Positions 1 to 11,319 of a stretch of DNA of 64,000 nucleotides are shown piece after piece (position 1 is the first letter of the stretch; the number at the start of each line of letters is the position of its first letter). The stretch is from Microbacterium sp. 1.5R (lineage in GTDB: Bacteria; Actinomycetota; Actinomycetes; Actinomycetales; Microbacteriaceae), in the NCBI RefSeq assembly GCF_001889265.1, contig NZ_CP018151.1, positions 1,798,001 to 1,862,000 of the forward strand, in the 5' to 3' direction. Under the pieces are notes generated by a model. It saw only the letters and a program-made list of their open reading frames with translations. It ran no database searches and was not told the origin of the DNA. Position numbers and translations under genes: made by a program.

Positions 1-789
1 GACCAGGTACTCCATCGCGAAGTGCACTCCGTCGAGGTCGCGACCAGGGATAGACAGGTCGCGCGGAACCGTGGATCCGGTGGCGATCACGATGGCGTCG
101 TAGCGGGCGCGCAGGTCGGCCCACGAGATGTCCTTGCCGATCTCTACTCCGGCGCGGAAGCGTGTTCCCTCTTCCTGCATCTGGCGAAGGCGCGACTCGA
201 GCTGCCCCTTCTCCATCTTGAAGTCGGGGATCCCGTAACGCAGCAGGCCGCCGATGCGGTCGTCGCGCTCGAACACCGCGACCGTGTGACCGGCGCGCGT
301 GAGCTGCTGAGCAGCGGCGAGACCGGCAGGGCCGGACCCGACGACCGCGACGGTCTTGCCCGTCAGGCGGGCCGGTGGCTGCGGTTCGACCCAGCCCTTG
401 GCGAACGCCTCGTCGATGATCGAGACCTCGATCTGCTTGATCGTGACAGGAGGCTGGTTGATGCCGAGCACGCAGGAGCTCTCGCACGGTGCCGGGCACA
501 GGCGACCGGTGAACTCCGGGAAATTGTTGGTCGCGTGCAGGCGATCGATCGCCGCACGGCCCTCGCCGCGCCAGGTCAGGTCGTTCCACTCGGGGATCAG
601 GTTGCCCAGCGGGCAGCCCTGATGGCAGAACGGCACGCCGCAGTCCATGCAGCGACCTGCCTGCCGCTTCAGGACGGCCTGGTCGCCGGGCTCGTAGACC
701 TCTTTCCAGTCCATGATGCGCACCGGCACAGGGCGACGCGGGGGAAGCTCACGTTCTGTGACCTTCAGAAAACCTTTGGGATCAGCCAC
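1..789 (-). CDS. gltD: Glutamate synthase small subunit GltD (partial; C-terminus beyond the window)
   Basis: This is the beta subunit of NADPH-dependent glutamate synthase. It passes electrons from NADPH through FAD and iron-sulfur clusters to GltB for glutamine + 2-oxoglutarate to two glutamates. The visible 263 residues contain the N-terminal ferredoxin-like Cys sets (Cys47, 50, 55, 59 and Cys98, 102, 106) and a Rossmann FAD motif GSGPAG at residues 151-156. The gene reads off the left edge, so about half of the usual ~480-residue protein is missing here. The start is taken as GTG at 789, giving [12 protein letters not shown]. It overlaps the end of gltB by 8 bases, so the two subunits are translationally coupled. 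Confidence 0.96.
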   Translation of the reverse strand, partial: MADPKGFLKVTERELPPRRPVPVRIMDWKEVYEPGDQAVLKRQAGRCMDCGVPFCHQGCPLGNLIPEWNDLTWRGEGRAAIDRLHATNNFPEFTGRLCPAPCESSCVLGINQPPVTIKQIEVSIIDEAFAKGWVEPQPPARLTGKTVAVVGSGPAGLAAAQQLTRAGHTVAVFERDDRIGGLLRYGIPDFKMEKGQLESRLRQMQEEGTRFRAGVEIGKDISWADLRARYDAIVIATGSTVPRDLSIPGRDLDGVHFAMEYLV

Positions 790-3700
790 CGGTCACCTCC
801 AGGATGCGGTTCCAGACGATGTCGCCGTCGGGGTCGATGCCCTCGGCGACTGCTTCTTCGCGCATGCTGCGGACTGCCGCGTAGTCGCGAGGAAGCACCT
901 TCGTGAACTGGCCTGCGGTCTCATCGAACCGTGCCAGGATGTCGGAGCCGAGCGGCGAGGCCGTGCGCTCCACGTGTGCCACGATCAGGCTCCGCAGCAC
1001 TTCGAGGTCGGCTCGGTCGAGCGGTTCGAGCCGGAGCTCGCCGCTGCCGAGCGACTGGGCGTTGATCTTGCCGCTGTCGAGCGAGTGGATGTAGGCCACT
1101 CCCCCGGACATGCCGGCGCCGAGGTTGCGACCCGTCGAGCCGAGGATCACCGCGACGCCGCCCGTCATGTACTCGAGCGCGTGGTCGCCCACTCCCTCGA
1201 CGACGGCTGTCGCGCCGGAGTTGCGCACGAGGAATCGCTCGCCGACCACCCCGGAGAGATACATGGTCCCGGACGTCGCGCCGTAGCCGATCACGTTGCC
1301 GGCGATCACGTTCTCGTGCGGAGCGATGGCCGCCCCGCGAGCGGGACGGATCGAGATGTCGCCGCCCGAGAGCCCCTTGCCGACGTAGTCGTTCGCGTCG
1401 CCCTCGAGTCGAAGCACGATCCCAGAAGGCAGGAAAGCGCCGAGCGACTGACCGGCGGTGCCGTGCAGCGTGACGTCGATGGTGCCGCTGGGAAGCCCCG
1501 CGGCGCCGTGTCGGGAGGTGACCTGGTGACCCAGCATCGTCCCGACGGCGCGTTCGGTGTTCGCGATCGGCAGCTCGACCACCACCGGTTCGCCGTTGAG
1601 GAGCGCCGGCTTGGCGATGTCGATGAGCTGCACGTCGAAGTGCTTCTCGAGCTCGTGATCCTGCGTGCGGCGGCTGCGACGCGGCTCGCTCGCCGGGAAT
1701 GCCGGCCCCTCGAGCACGGGGCTCAGGTCGAGGCCCTCCGCCTTCCAGTGCTGGAGTGCGGCGTTCGCCTCGATCAGCTCGGTGCGGCCGACGATCTCAT
1801 CGATCGAGCGGTAGCCGAGCTCGGCCAGGATCTCGCGCACCTCTTCGGCGATGAACTCCATGAAGTTCACGACGAACTCCGGCTTGCCGGTGAAACGCTC
1901 GCGGAGCACAGGGTTCTGCGTCGCAACGCCCACCGGGCAGGTGTCGAGGTGGCAGACGCGCATCATGATGCAGCCGCTGACGACGAGCGGAGCCGTCGCG
2001 AACCCGAACTCCTCCGCGCCCAGCAGAGCGCCGATGATGACATCGCGTCCCGTCTTGAGCTGGCCGTCGACCTGCACGACCACGCGATCGCGCATGCCGT
2101 TGAGCATCAGCGTCTGCTGGGTCTCGGCGAGCCCGAGCTCCCACGGCGTTCCCGCGTGCTTGAGCGAGTTCATCGGGCTCGCACCCGTGCCGCCGTCGTG
2201 ACCTGAGACCAGGATGACGTCGCTCAGAGCCTTCGCGACACCCGCCGAGACCGCGCCGATGCCCGACTGGCTGACGAGCTTCGTGTGGATCCGCGCCTCG
2301 GGGTTGGCCCGCTTCAGGTCGAAGATGAGCTGCTTCAGGTCTTCGATCGAGTAGATGTCGTGGTGCGGCGGGGGCGAGATGAGTCCCACACCGGGTGTTC
2401 CGCCGCGCGTGCGCGCGACCCACGGATACACCTTCTGCGGGGGTAGCTGACCGCCCTCGCCGGGCTTCGCACCCTGGGCGAGCTTGATCTGGATGTCGTC
2501 GGCCTCGGTGAGGTACAGGCTGGTGACACCGAAGCGTCCCGAGGCGACCTGCTTGATCGCGCTGCGGCGCTCGGGATCGAGCAGACGGTCGGCATCCTCC
2601 CCGCCCTCACCCGTGTTGGACTTGCCGCCGAGCCTGTTCATGGCGATCGCGAGAGTCTCGTGGGCCTCTTTCGAGATCGATCCGTAGCTCATCGCGCCGG
2701 TCGAGAACCGCTTGACGATCGCCGAGACCGGCTCGACCTCGTCGAGCGGCACCGGCTTGCGCGTACCGGTCCGCAGCGAGAACAGACCGCGCAGAGTCTT
2801 GAGCTCCGCCGCCTGATCGTCGACCATCCTGGTGTACTCGCGGAAGATGTCGTAGCGGCGCTCGCGTGTGGCGTGCTGCAGCTTGAACACCGTCTCCGGG
2901 TTGAAGAGGTGCGGGGAACCGTCGCGACGCCACTGGTACTCGCCACCGGTCCAGAGGCGCTCGTGAGCGCGAGCAGCCTCATCCTCCGGGTAGGCGTAAT
3001 CGTGACGAGCCTGATTCTCGATGAAGATCTCTTGGATGCCGATGCCGCCGAGCTTCGACTCGGTGCGGGTGAAGTACTTGTCGATGAACTCCTCGCTCAG
3101 ACCGACGGCCTCGAAGACCTGTGCGCCGGCGTACGACGAGACGGTCGAGATGCCCATCTTCGACATGATCTTCAGAACGCCCTTGCCGAGCGCGTAGATC
3201 AGGTTGCGGACGGCCTTCTCGGGGCTGATGCCGGTGATGTAGCCGGTGCGCACCAGGTGCTCCACGGTCTCCATCGCGAGGTACGGGTTCACCGCCGACG
3301 CGCCGTATCCGATCAGCGTCGCGACGTGATGCACCTCGCGGACGTCACCCGCCTCCACGATCAGACCGACCTTCATGCGGTTCTCACGACGGATCAGGTG
3401 GTGATGGATGGCCGAGACCATGAGAAGCGAAGGGATCGGGGTCAGATCCTTGTTCGAGTCGCGATCCGACAGGATGATGAACTCGGCACCGCTCTCGATG
3501 GCCTCATCGACCTCGTCGCACATCTCGGTCAGACGCTTCTCGAGCGTGTTCGAGCCGGCGTCGAAGTGGTACAGGCCCCTGATCGTCACGCTGGAGCGAT
3601 CGGGAAGAGCCTTGTCGATGTGACGGATCTTCGCGAGCTCGTCGTTGTCGATGACCGGGAAGTCGAGCGACACCGTGCGGGTGTGGTCGGGACCCCAGGT

Positions 3701-5359
3701 GAGCAGATTGCTCTCGGGGCCGAGACCGAGCTTCAGACTCGTGACGACCTCTTCGCGGATCGAGTCGAGCGGCGGGTTGGTCACCTGCGCGAACTGCTGA
3801 GTGAAGTAGTCGAAGAGCAGGCGGGGACGCTTGCTGAGCACCGCGATCGGAGTGTCGGATCCCATCGCGCCGAGAGGCTCGACACCGTTCTGGCCCATCG
3901 GGGTCAGCAGGATGCGCACCTCCTCCTCCGTGTAGCCGAAGGTGCGCTGACGGCGGGTGATCGATGCGGGCGGGTGCACGATGTGCTCCCGCTCGGGGAG
4001 GTCCGCGAGCCGCACGGAACCGGCATCCAGCCATTCCTGCCACGGGTGCATGGTCGCGAGATCGTGCTTGATCTCCTCGTCTTCGATGATGCGTCGCTGC
4101 GACGTGTCGACGAGGAACATCTTGCCGGGCTGCAGGCGTCCGCGACGCTTGATCCGCTCGGGTTCGAAGGTGAGCACACCGGTCTCCGAGCCGATGACGA
4201 TGAGGCCGTCGGTCGTCTCGGTCCAGCGCCCGGGGCGGAGCCCGTTGCGGTCGAGGGTCGCGCCGACGACGGTGCCGTCGGTGAAGATGAGCGCCGCCGG
4301 GCCGTCCCACGGCTCCATCTGGTTCGAGTGGTACTCGTAGAACGAACGAAGCTCCGGAGAGATGTCGGACTGCTTCTCGTACGCCTCGGGGACCATCATC
4401 ATGATGGCGTGCGGCAGGCTGCGGCCGGTGAGGGTGAGCAGCTCGAGCACCTCGTCGAACGACGCGGAGTCGCTGGCACCGTCGGTGCAGATCGGCAGCA
4501 GCGGCGCGACATCGCCCAGCAGCTCGGATTCGAGCTGCGACTGGCGAGCCCGCATCCAGTTGCGGTTGCCGCCGACCGTGTTGATCTCGCCGTTGTGCGC
4601 GAGCATGCGCAACGGCTGAGCGAGCGGCCAGGAGGGGAACGTGTTCGTGGAGTAGCGGGAGTGCACGACCGCGAGCTCTGACATGAAGCGCTCGTCCTGC
4701 AGGTCGGGGTAGAACGGCTCGAGCTGCAGCGTCGTGACCATGCCCTTGTAGCCGAGAGTGCGGGCGGACAGCGTCACGAAGTAGGCGCCGAGCTCGTGAC
4801 CGGCACGCTTGCGCAGTCGGTATGCGACGCGGTCGAGGGCGATGCCGGTGAGCGGGGCGTCCGAGTGCGTCGCTCCCCCGGCGCTCACGAAGAGCTGCTC
4901 GAAGGCGGGACGCGCCTCGTCGGCGAGCTTACCGAGGTTGTCGTTGACCGTCGGAACCTCGCGCCAGCCGAGGACGCGGAGTCCCTCCGAGCGGGCGATC
5001 TTCTCGATGCCGGCCTTCTGCTGGCGGCGCTCGCTGGAATCGCGCGGCAGGAATGCCAGGCCCGCGGCGTACTCGCCGACCGGGGGCAGTTCGAAGTCGG
5101 TGACGGCGCGCAGGAACGCGTCCGGCATCTGCGTCAGGATGCCCGCGCCGTCTCCGGTGCCGGCATCCGAGCCGATCGCCCCGCGGTGCTCCAGGTTGCG
5201 CAGCGCTTCGAGCGCGAGCGCGATGATGTCGTGGCCCGCCTCGCCGCGGAGGGTCGCGACCATGGCGAGGCCGCAGGCGTCCTTCTCGAACGCCGGGTTG
5301 TACATGCCCTGCTTCGGGGGGTAAGCGCCGGAAGCGCCGTAGGGAGGCTGAAAATACAC
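782..5359 (-). CDS. gltB: Glutamate synthase large subunit GltB
   Basis: This is the alpha subunit of glutamate synthase (GOGAT), 1525 residues and full length. The N-terminal class II glutaminase domain has its nucleophile at Cys29 (context DACGLAMV), so a short propeptide would be removed. The central FMN synthase domain ends in the 3Fe-4S Cys set C-x5-C-x4-C at Cys1130, 1136 and 1141, followed by the C-terminal beta-helix domain. The start is GTG at 5359, chosen because a GAGGA ribosome site lies 8 bases upstream; an ATG 18 codons in (MYNPAFEKD) has a weaker site. It lies downstream of lgt (81-base gap) and upstream of gltD. Together they assimilate ammonium captured by glutamine synthetase. 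Confidence 0.98.
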   Translation of the reverse strand: MYFQPPYGASGAYPPKQGMYNPAFEKDACGLAMVATLRGEAGHDIIALALEALRNLEHRGAIGSDAGTGDGAGILTQMPDAFLRAVTDFELPPVGEYAAGLAFLPRDSSERRQQKAGIEKIARSEGLRVLGWREVPTVNDNLGKLADEARPAFEQLFVSAGGATHSDAPLTGIALDRVAYRLRKRAGHELGAYFVTLSARTLGYKGMVTTLQLEPFYPDLQDERFMSELAVVHSRYSTNTFPSWPLAQPLRMLAHNGEINTVGGNRNWMRARQSQLESELLGDVAPLLPICTDGASDSASFDEVLELLTLTGRSLPHAIMMMVPEAYEKQSDISPELRSFYEYHSNQMEPWDGPAALIFTDGTVVGATLDRNGLRPGRWTETTDGLIVIGSETGVLTFEPERIKRRGRLQPGKMFLVDTSQRRIIEDEEIKHDLATMHPWQEWLDAGSVRLADLPEREHIVHPPASITRRQRTFGYTEEEVRILLTPMGQNGVEPLGAMGSDTPIAVLSKRPRLLFDYFTQQFAQVTNPPLDSIREEVVTSLKLGLGPESNLLTWGPDHTRTVSLDFPVIDNDELAKIRHIDKALPDRSSVTIRGLYHFDAGSNTLEKRLTEMCDEVDEAIESGAEFIILSDRDSNKDLTPIPSLLMVSAIHHHLIRRENRMKVGLIVEAGDVREVHHVATLIGYGASAVNPYLAMETVEHLVRTGYITGISPEKAVRNLIYALGKGVLKIMSKMGISTVSSYAGAQVFEAVGLSEEFIDKYFTRTESKLGGIGIQEIFIENQARHDYAYPEDEAARAHERLWTGGEYQWRRDGSPHLFNPETVFKLQHATRERRYDIFREYTRMVDDQAAELKTLRGLFSLRTGTRKPVPLDEVEPVSAIVKRFSTGAMSYGSISKEAHETLAIAMNRLGGKSNTGEGGEDADRLLDPERRSAIKQVASGRFGVTSLYLTEADDIQIKLAQGAKPGEGGQLPPQKVYPWVARTRGGTPGVGLISPPPHHDIYSIEDLKQLIFDLKRANPEARIHTKLVSQSGIGAVSAGVAKALSDVILVSGHDGGTGASPMNSLKHAGTPWELGLAETQQTLMLNGMRDRVVVQVDGQLKTGRDVIIGALLGAEEFGFATAPLVVSGCIMMRVCHLDTCPVGVATQNPVLRERFTGKPEFVVNFMEFIAEEVREILAELGYRSIDEIVGRTELIEANAALQHWKAEGLDLSPVLEGPAFPASEPRRSRRTQDHELEKHFDVQLIDIAKPALLNGEPVVVELPIANTERAVGTMLGHQVTSRHGAAGLPSGTIDVTLHGTAGQSLGAFLPSGIVLRLEGDANDYVGKGLSGGDISIRPARGAAIAPHENVIAGNVIGYGATSGTMYLSGVVGERFLVRNSGATAVVEGVGDHALEYMTGGVAVILGSTGRNLGAGMSGGVAYIHSLDSGKINAQSLGSGELRLEPLDRADLEVLRSLIVAHVERTASPLGSDILARFDETAGQFTKVLPRDYAAVRSMREEAVAEGIDPDGDIVWNRILEVTGG

Positions 5360-5440
5360 CAGTACCGTCCTCAGATCTTCGGATGACCCGGGGGCGTCAT
5401 TGGCCGGGTGGATGCGATGGGGTCCGCACGGACCGGTGGG
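5360..5440. other. lgt-gltB intergenic region
   Basis: This 81-base spacer holds the gltB ribosome site (GAGGA) and a small perfect palindrome, GGTCCG-CA-CGGACC at 5421-5434, just after the lgt stop. The palindrome is too short to call a terminator with confidence. I see no convincing -10/-35 pair. Confidence 0.4.
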
Positions 5441-6469
5441 CTATCGAGCGCCTTCCGAGTCCGTGGGAGCGGTGCTTGTGGCGCTGGCTCCTGCGGCGAC
5501 TTCTTCGGACGGAGGCTCACTCACGTCCACGAAATCGGAGGGATTGTTCTGCGATTCTACATCAGCGTCGAGGTCCTTCCGGCCGCGGCCGGGCTGGTAG
5601 GGCGACGGCTCGAGACCGGGGTGACGGCGAGACTGGACGATGAGGATCGCGATGCCCACGATGATGCCGATGATGGCGGCCCACACGTTGCTGCGGAGAC
5701 CCAGGATGATCTCGCTCGGATCGATGCGGATCGACTCCCAGACCACACGTCCGGCGCTGTACCAGATGAGGTAGATGGCGAAGAGCTTTCCCCACTGGAA
5801 CGCGGTCGCCTTGCGACTCAGCCAGAGCAGCACGATCACGCCGAGACCGTTCCAGATCACCTCGTACAGGAACGTGGGGTGGAAGAGCGTGCCCTCGGGA
5901 AGGCCGGGAGGGAACGCGGAGTTGTCGGAGGGGATCTCGAGGCCCCACGGCAGGTCGGTGGGCAGACCGTAGAGCTCGTTGTTGAACCAGTTGCCGAAAC
6001 GGCCCATGGCCTGTGCGAGCAGAAGCCCGGGTGCCAGTGCGTCGGCGAAGGTCCAGAAGCGGATGCCGGTCCAGCGGCATCCGAGGTACGCGCCCACTGC
6101 GCCGCCGATGAGGGCGCCGAAGATGGCGATACCGCCCTCCCAGATGGCCCAGACGGATCCGGGTTCGAAGGGATTCCAGGTGTTCCTGCCCTCGCCGAAG
6201 TAGAAGTTCGGGTGGGTCAGGACGTGGAAGATGCGCGCGCCGATGATGGCCAGCGGAACGGCGAGGATCGAGATGTCGATCACGACCCACGGCTCTGCAC
6301 CGCGCTTGGTGAGGCGGTGGTTGGTGAGCAGTACCGCCGCGATGATGCCGGCGATGATGCAGAGCGCGTAGAAGTGGATCCGGAGCGGGCCGAGGTCGAT
6401 GTAGGAGACCGTGGGGCTCGGGATGCTGGCGAGCACGCCGCTGAAGGTGCTGTGGAGCGCGAGGGACAT
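5441..6469 (-). CDS. lgt: Prolipoprotein diacylglyceryl transferase Lgt
   Basis: Lgt is the integral membrane enzyme that moves diacylglycerol from phosphatidylglycerol to the lipobox Cys of prolipoproteins, the first step of lipoprotein maturation. The 342-residue product has about seven hydrophobic segments and the Lgt signature GRFGNWFNNELYG. A charged C-terminal cytoplasmic tail of ~65 residues is typical of actinobacterial Lgt. The ATG at 6469 (MSLALHST) is chosen over upstream in-frame codons because the frame upstream runs antisense-like into trpA. The trp-lgt linkage is a conserved actinobacterial arrangement. A -10 hexamer 7 bases before the ATG suggests an additional leaderless transcript. 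Confidence 0.96.
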   Translation of the reverse strand: MSLALHSTFSGVLASIPSPTVSYIDLGPLRIHFYALCIIAGIIAAVLLTNHRLTKRGAEPWVVIDISILAVPLAIIGARIFHVLTHPNFYFGEGRNTWNPFEPGSVWAIWEGGIAIFGALIGGAVGAYLGCRWTGIRFWTFADALAPGLLLAQAMGRFGNWFNNELYGLPTDLPWGLEIPSDNSAFPPGLPEGTLFHPTFLYEVIWNGLGVIVLLWLSRKATAFQWGKLFAIYLIWYSAGRVVWESIRIDPSEIILGLRSNVWAAIIGIIVGIAILIVQSRRHPGLEPSPYQPGRGRKDLDADVESQNNPSDFVDVSEPPSEEVAAGASATSTAPTDSEGAR

Positions 6470-6476
6470 GAGTGCG

Positions 6477-6482
6477 ATTCTA
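6477..6482 (-). promoter_or_regulatory. Predicted -10 of a leaderless lgt promoter inside the trpA stop
   Basis: On the minus strand TAGAAT lies here, 7 bases before the lgt ATG, and its first three bases are the TAG stop codon of trpA. The spacing puts the transcription start at or next to the ATG. No clear -35 is visible. Confidence 0.5.
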
Positions 6483-7283
6483 GTTCTCGTGTACGGGGCG
6501 TGCCGACGACGTGCCGACCGCCAGGTTTCGGGTGACCTCTGCGAGGGCGGGGATGCCGCCGTCGCGGAGGGCGCGGACGAGTGCGGTGCCGACGATGGCG
6601 CCGTCCGCGTATTCGGAGACTCCGGCGATCTGCTCGGCGGTCGAGATGCCGATCCCGACGCAGGCGCGGATGTCGCCGTGCTCGCGAAGGCGTCCGACCA
6701 GGGTGCGCGCAGCGCGGTCGAGCTCGGTGCGCTCACCGGTGATGCCCATGGTCGAGACGGTGTAGACGAAGCCGGTGGACGACTTCACGACGAGGTCGAG
6801 GCGCTCGTCGGTCGAGGTGGGCGCGGCGAGGAAGACGCGGTCGAGGCCCGTGCGCTCGCTCGCTGCGATCCACTCCCCTGCCACGTCAGGGGTGATGTCG
6901 GGCGTGATCAGGCCCGCTCCCCCCGCGGCCAGCAGGTCGTCCGCATAGCGATCGACGCCGTACTGGAACACCGGATTCCAGTACGTCATGACCAGGACGG
7001 GCACATCGGTGGCGTCGGTGATCGCGCGCACGGCCGTGAAGAGGTCCTTCATCTTGAAGCCGTTCGCGAGAGCCGCGGTGGTCGCCTCCTGGATCACGGC
7101 GCCGTCCATCACCGGGTCGCTGTAGGGCGGTCCGAGCTCGATGATGTCGACGCCGTTCTCGGCGAGGGCGATGGCGGCGCGGATGCTCGTCTCGAGGTCG
7201 GGGTAGCCGACGGGGAGGTATCCGACGAAAGCGCTGCGGCCCGCGTCATGGGCGGCGGCGATCGCCTGTTCGACGCGGCTCAC
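6480..7283 (-). CDS. trpA: Tryptophan synthase alpha subunit TrpA
   Basis: TrpA cleaves indole-3-glycerol phosphate to indole and glyceraldehyde 3-phosphate and channels indole to TrpB. It is 267 residues, the usual length. The catalytic pair falls at Glu49 and Asp60, the same numbering as in the E. coli enzyme (contexts DIIELG and SDPVMDG). The start is GTG at 7283 and overlaps the trpB stop by 4 bases (GTGA), so translation is coupled. Confidence 0.98.
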   Translation of the reverse strand: MSRVEQAIAAAHDAGRSAFVGYLPVGYPDLETSIRAAIALAENGVDIIELGPPYSDPVMDGAVIQEATTAALANGFKMKDLFTAVRAITDATDVPVLVMTYWNPVFQYGVDRYADDLLAAGGAGLITPDITPDVAGEWIAASERTGLDRVFLAAPTSTDERLDLVVKSSTGFVYTVSTMGITGERTELDRAARTLVGRLREHGDIRACVGIGISTAEQIAGVSEYADGAIVGTALVRALRDGGIPALAEVTRNLAVGTSSARPVHEN

Positions 7284-8548
7284 AGCTCCGGCTCCCCCTT
7301 CGACGCGGCTGCTTCGGCGTCGCTCTCGTCGGCGACATCGTGCGCGAGCGCCTCGGCGTCGTAGAGGTCGAAGTAGCGGGCTGCTGTGTCCATGTCCTTG
7401 TCGCCGCGACCCGACAGGCAGATCGCGAGCACGGCGTCCGGACCCATCTCACGTCCGAGGCGCAGGGCGCCCGCGAGGGCGTGGGCGGACTCGATGGCGG
7501 GGATGATGCCTTCGGTGCGGCTCAGCAGGCGCAGCGCCTGCATGGCCTCGTCGTCGGTCGCCGGGATGTACTCGGCGCGACCGATGTCGGCGAGCCAGGA
7601 GTGCTCCGGGCCCACGCCCGGGTAGTCGAGACCTGCGGAGATCGAGTGCGACTCGACCGTCTGGCCGTCTTCGTCCTGGAGGACGTAGGTCTTCGCGCCG
7701 TGCAGGATGCCGGGACGCCCACGCTCGATGGAGGCCGCGTGGCGAGGTGTGTCGACGCCGTCGCCGGCCGCCTCGACTCCGTAGAGCTTCACGCCGGCGT
7801 CGTCGAGGAACGCATCGAACATTCCGATCGCGTTCGAGCCGCCTCCGACGCACGCGATGACCGCGTCAGGCAGTCGGCCGACCTCGTCGAGCAGCTGCTG
7901 GCGAGCCTCTTCGCCGATGATCTTCTGGAAGTCCCGAACCATCGCGGGGAACGGGTGCGGCCCCGCCGCGGTGCCGAAGATGTAGTTGGTCGTCTCGACG
8001 CTCGCCACCCAGTCGCGGTACGCGTCGTTGATCGCGTCCTTCAGCGTGCGCGATCCGGAGGTGACCGCGATCACCTCGGCGCCGAGCAGTCGCATCCGCG
8101 CGACGTTGAGCGCCTGGCGCTCGGTGTCGACCTCGCCCATGTAGATGGTGCAGTCGAGGCCGAAGAGAGCGGCAGCGGTAGCCGTGGCGACGCCGTGCTG
8201 GCCTGCCCCCGTCTCGGCGATCACGCGGGTCTTGCCGAGGCGCTTCGTCAGCAGCGCCTGCCCCAGCACGTTGTTGATCTTGTGCGAGCCGGTGTGGTTG
8301 AGGTCCTCGCGCTTGAGGAACACTCGCGCTCCGCCGGCGTGCTCGGCGAACCGGGCGACCTCGGTGAGCGGCGACGGGCGCCCGGCGTAGGAGCTGAGCA
8401 GAGACGCCAGCTCGTCGCGGAAGACCGGATCGACGATCGCGTCGGCGTATGCCGCCGAGAGCTCGTCGATCGCGGCGATCAGCGACTCGGGCATGTAGCG
8501 TCCGCCGTAGTCGCCGAACAGTGGACCGTGCTGGTCTCGCAGGCTCAT
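7280..8548 (-). CDS. trpB: Tryptophan synthase beta subunit TrpB
   Basis: TrpB is the PLP enzyme that condenses indole with serine to make tryptophan. It is 422 residues counted from ATG 8548. The PLP lysine is Lys90 in HTGSHKINN and the glycine-rich phosphate loop is GGGSNA. A GTG one codon upstream (8551) is also possible, but GGAGG sits only 1 base from it, so the ATG is preferred; that ATG overlaps the trpC stop as TGATG. It forms an alpha2-beta2 complex with TrpA encoded just downstream. Confidence 0.98.
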   Translation of the reverse strand: MSLRDQHGPLFGDYGGRYMPESLIAAIDELSAAYADAIVDPVFRDELASLLSSYAGRPSPLTEVARFAEHAGGARVFLKREDLNHTGSHKINNVLGQALLTKRLGKTRVIAETGAGQHGVATATAAALFGLDCTIYMGEVDTERQALNVARMRLLGAEVIAVTSGSRTLKDAINDAYRDWVASVETTNYIFGTAAGPHPFPAMVRDFQKIIGEEARQQLLDEVGRLPDAVIACVGGGSNAIGMFDAFLDDAGVKLYGVEAAGDGVDTPRHAASIERGRPGILHGAKTYVLQDEDGQTVESHSISAGLDYPGVGPEHSWLADIGRAEYIPATDDEAMQALRLLSRTEGIIPAIESAHALAGALRLGREMGPDAVLAICLSGRGDKDMDTAARYFDLYDAEALAHDVADESDAEAAASKGEPEL

Positions 8549-9321
8549 CACGCCTCCAGGAAGCTCTTGAGTGTGGCGACCGGGTCGCCCGTGACGAGCG
8601 CCTCCCCGATCAGGACGACGTCAGCGCCCGCTGAGCGGTAGTGCCTGACGTCTTCAGGTGTGAGGACCGCGGATTCCGCGATCTTGACCGCGGTCTCAGG
8701 GATCCGGTCGACGAGACGGCCGAAGAGATCGCGGTCGAGCTCGAGGGTCTTCAGGTCGCGCGCATTGACGCCGATCAGCGATGCCCCGAGATCGATCGCG
8801 ACCTCGAGCTCGTCGGCCGAGTGCGTCTCGACGAGCGGCGTCATGCCGAGCTCGGTGATGAAGCCGAAGAGCTCACGGAGCACATGCGGCTCGAGCCCCG
8901 CGACGATCAGCAGCACGAGATCGGCACCGGCGGCTCGTGCTTCGAGGACCTGATATCGATTCGCGATGAAGTCCTTGCGCAGCACGGGAAGGGACACGCG
9001 CGCGGTGACAGCTTCGAGATCGGCGAGGCTGCCGCCGAACCGGCGTTCCTCGGTCAGGACGCTGATCGCCGACGCGCCGCCCGTCTCGTACAGCGACGCC
9101 TGGAGAGCGGGATCCGGGATCTCGGCCAGGGCGCCACGCGACGGGCTCGCGCGCTTCACCTCGGCGATGATCTTCACGCGCTCGGCGGGAGCGAGGAACG
9201 CCAGGGCGTCCTTGGCGGCGGGGCGTGCGAGAGCATCGCGTTCCACCTCGGCCAGTGGCCTGGTGAGAGCGCGACGCTCAGCGTCTGCGACTGCGCCGGC
9301 CGTGAGGTCGGCGAGCACCAT
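8548..9321 (-). CDS. trpC: Indole-3-glycerol phosphate synthase TrpC
   Basis: TrpC converts carboxyphenylamino-deoxyribulose phosphate to indole-3-glycerol phosphate, the step before tryptophan synthase. The 257-residue TIM barrel carries the family signature [13 protein letters not shown] with catalytic Lys56. The ATG at 9321 overlaps the TAA of the HGX-type membrane protein (TAATG). It is a stand-alone TrpC, not fused to TrpF, as in other actinobacteria. No trpE, trpG, trpD or trpF is present in this window. Confidence 0.97.
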   Translation of the reverse strand: MVLADLTAGAVADAERRALTRPLAEVERDALARPAAKDALAFLAPAERVKIIAEVKRASPSRGALAEIPDPALQASLYETGGASAISVLTEERRFGGSLADLEAVTARVSLPVLRKDFIANRYQVLEARAAGADLVLLIVAGLEPHVLRELFGFITELGMTPLVETHSADELEVAIDLGASLIGVNARDLKTLELDRDLFGRLVDRIPETAVKIAESAVLTPEDVRHYRSAGADVVLIGEALVTGDPVATLKSFLEA

Positions 9322-9566
9322 TAGTGCGCCTTCGGCGAGTACTTGGGGCCCTTCACGCCGTAGCCGGCCCTCGCGAGCAGCCAGCCCACGAGAGCGCCGA
9401 TCGGGATGATGGCCGCGCCGACCCAGATCAGGGCGACCCAGACGGGGCTGAACTCGGCGAGGCAGAACGCCAGCGTGCCGATCGTGAAGCCGGCGAGCAT
9501 GATGATGACGCCCGTCCATGCGGCAGGCGAGTGTCCGTGGCCGGGGTCAGCGATCGGGTTGGTCAT
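9321..9566 (-). CDS. Small HGxxG-type membrane protein of the trp cluster
   Basis: This 81-residue protein has two hydrophobic segments (about residues 16-38 and 44-64), an N-terminal His/Gly-rich stretch (GHGHSPAAW) and a basic C-terminus. Short membrane proteins of this kind are regularly found between the Trp-associated membrane protein and trpC in Actinobacteria; their role is unknown. A strong GGAGGAG ribosome site precedes ATG 9566. It overlaps trpC by one base, so it is expected to be co-translated with it. I do not assign a biochemical function. Confidence 0.8.
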   Translation of the reverse strand: MTNPIADPGHGHSPAAWTGVIIMLAGFTIGTLAFCLAEFSPVWVALIWVGAAIIPIGALVGWLLARAGYGVKGPKYSPKAH

Positions 9567-9614
9567 GGTCTCCTCCGGGGGACGACGTGCTGGTTCGGGT
9601 CAAGTCTATCGGGG

Positions 9615-10205
9615 TCATCGCGTCGGGTCGGTTCCGCGAGACAGGTCGTCCCACGAATCGATCGCGTCCACGGGGCCGGCGGTCGCGTCCACATGTGCGG
9701 CATCGGTGCGGTAGCGGCGGCCGCCGCGCTTCCAGCGGCGCCACGTGACGAGCACGACGAGGGATGCCGCGAGCAGGATGACCCAGCCGATGAGCGTCAT
9801 GACGGGCCAGGCGGAGAGCTCGATGCCGGCGACCACGTCCGTGATCGCCGAGCTCCCGGCGAGACCGGTCGTCTCGGTGACGGTGGGGCCGACGGCGCTC
9901 AGCGGCTCGGTCAGCACCAACTGGAGCGTCGTCCACCCGAGGAAGAGCGCCGCAGCGGTGGCGAGCACGCCGAAGATCAGCCGGAGCACGGGACCGACGA
10001 TCGAGAGCGCGATGCCGAGCGCCAGCACGGCGAGGCTGAGAGGCGCGAGCAAGGGCAGCGCGGACGCCCCTGGCACGAGGATCGCCTCTCCCGCATCGGT
10101 GCGCGCGACGGTCAGCCAGGTCTGCGTCGACGAGATGATGCCGATCGCACCGGAGAGGAGGAACCCCGAGACGGCGATCGACCGGCCTCTGCGTGCGAGC
10201 GTCAT
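9615..10205 (-). CDS. Trp biosynthesis-associated membrane protein
   Basis: This 196-residue protein has four predicted membrane segments (about residues 10-28, 45-70, 74-95 and 130-150) and a charged C-terminal tail. It matches the actinobacterial family found in trp operons (the Rv1610 type), whose function is unproven. The ATG at 10205 overlaps the hisI stop as ATGA. In related genomes trpE lies between hisI and this gene; here it directly follows hisI, so trpE is missing from the expected spot. Confidence 0.85.
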   Translation of the reverse strand: MTLARRGRSIAVSGFLLSGAIGIISSTQTWLTVARTDAGEAILVPGASALPLLAPLSLAVLALGIALSIVGPVLRLIFGVLATAAALFLGWTTLQLVLTEPLSAVGPTVTETTGLAGSSAITDVVAGIELSAWPVMTLIGWVILLAASLVVLVTWRRWKRGGRRYRTDAAHVDATAGPVDAIDSWDDLSRGTDPTR

Positions 10206-10561
10206 TCTGCGGAGCCCCCCTCGACGGCCTGCAGGTCGGTCGTGTCGAAGCAGGTACGCGTGCCCGTGTGACAGGCCGGTCCCGTCTGGTCGACACGGAG
10301 CAGGATCGCATCGCCGTCGCAGTCGAGCCGCGCCTCGTGCACCACCTGGATGTTGCCCGAGGTGTCGCCCTTGCGCCAGTACTCCCGGCGGGATCGAGAC
10401 CAGTAGACCGCACGTCCGGTGGTGAGGGTACGTCGCAGCGCCTCGGCATCCACCCAGGCGAGCATCAGGACCTCTGCAGTGTCCCACTGCTGCACGATCA
10501 CCGGTGCGAGACCGTCGTCATTGAAGGCGACCTGCGCGATGCGCTCTTCGACGTCGCTCAT
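10202..10561 (-). CDS. hisI: Phosphoribosyl-AMP cyclohydrolase HisI
   Basis: HisI is the zinc enzyme that opens the adenine ring of phosphoribosyl-AMP in histidine synthesis. The product is 119 residues and single-domain, with the pyrophosphatase HisE encoded separately. Metal and substrate motifs are visible: [12 protein letters not shown], the Asp/Cys motif DCDGDA, and the paired cysteines in CHTGTRTC. It overlaps hisF by 4 bases upstream and the Trp-associated membrane protein by 4 bases downstream. Confidence 0.97.
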   Translation of the reverse strand: MSDVEERIAQVAFNDDGLAPVIVQQWDTAEVLMLAWVDAEALRRTLTTGRAVYWSRSRREYWRKGDTSGNIQVVHEARLDCDGDAILLRVDQTGPACHTGTRTCFDTTDLQAVEGGSAE

Positions 10562-11319
10562 CGGACGAGCACTCCTTCCGCACGCAGTGCATCCTTCACG
10601 TCGCCGACCGTGAGCGCGCCGGTGTGGAACACGCTGGCTGCCAGAACCGCATCCGCCCCGGCCTTGATCGCCGGAGCGAAGTCTGCGGCCTTGCCTGCTC
10701 CGCCCGACGCGATCACGGGCACCGAGGCTGCCTCGCGCATCAGCTTCACCAGCTCGAGATCGAAGCCGTCTCGCGTGCCGTCGGCGTCGATCGAGTTGAC
10801 GAGCAGCTCGCCCGCGCCGCGTTCGGCGGCCTCTCGCGCCCAGTCGAGTGCGTCGAGGGTGGTCTGCGTGCGTCCGCCGTGGGTGGTGACCACGAAGCCG
10901 GATGCGGTCGTGTCGGCCCGCTTGACATCGAGCGACAGCACGAGCACCTGCGCCCCGAAGCGGTCGGCGATCTCGCCGATCAGCTCGGGGCGCGCGATCG
11001 CAGCGGAGTTCACACCGACCTTGTCGGCTCCGACGGACAGCAGGCGGGACACGTCGTCGACGCTGCGGACTCCCCCGCCGACCGTCAGCGGCACGAACAC
11101 CTGCTCGGCGGTGCGCTGGACGACGTCGTAGGTCGTCGCGCGTGCATCGACCGTCGCGGTCACGTCGAGGAAGGTGATCTCATCGGCGCCCTGCGCCGCG
11201 TAGTGGCGGGCAAGCTCGACCGGGTCGCCCATGTCGCGCAGGTTCTCGAAGTTGACTCCCTTGACGACGCGGCCGGCGGCGACGTCGAGGCAGGGGATGA
11301 CGCGACTCGCGAGCGCCAT
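10558..11319 (-). CDS. hisF: Imidazole glycerol phosphate synthase cyclase subunit HisF
   Basis: HisF uses ammonia from the HisH glutaminase to close the imidazole ring, giving IGP and AICAR. It is a 253-residue TIM barrel with catalytic Asp12 ([15 protein letters not shown]) and a second Asp in [11 protein letters not shown]. The ATG at 11319 overlaps the hisG stop as TGATG. HisH and HisA are not in this window, so the partner must be encoded elsewhere. Confidence 0.97.
   Translation of the reverse strand: MALASRVIPCLDVAAGRVVKGVNFENLRDMGDPVELARHYAAQGADEITFLDVTATVDARATTYDVVQRTAEQVFVPLTVGGGVRSVDDVSRLLSVGADKVGVNSAAIARPELIGEIADRFGAQVLVLSLDVKRADTTASGFVVTTHGGRTQTTLDALDWAREAAERGAGELLVNSIDADGTRDGFDLELVKLMREAASVPVIASGGAGKAADFAPAIKAGADAVLAASVFHTGALTVGDVKDALRAEGVLVR

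Noticed and set aside
5421..5434. Terminator between lgt and gltB
   Set aside because: A 6-bp palindrome with a 2-base loop and no U tract is too weak.
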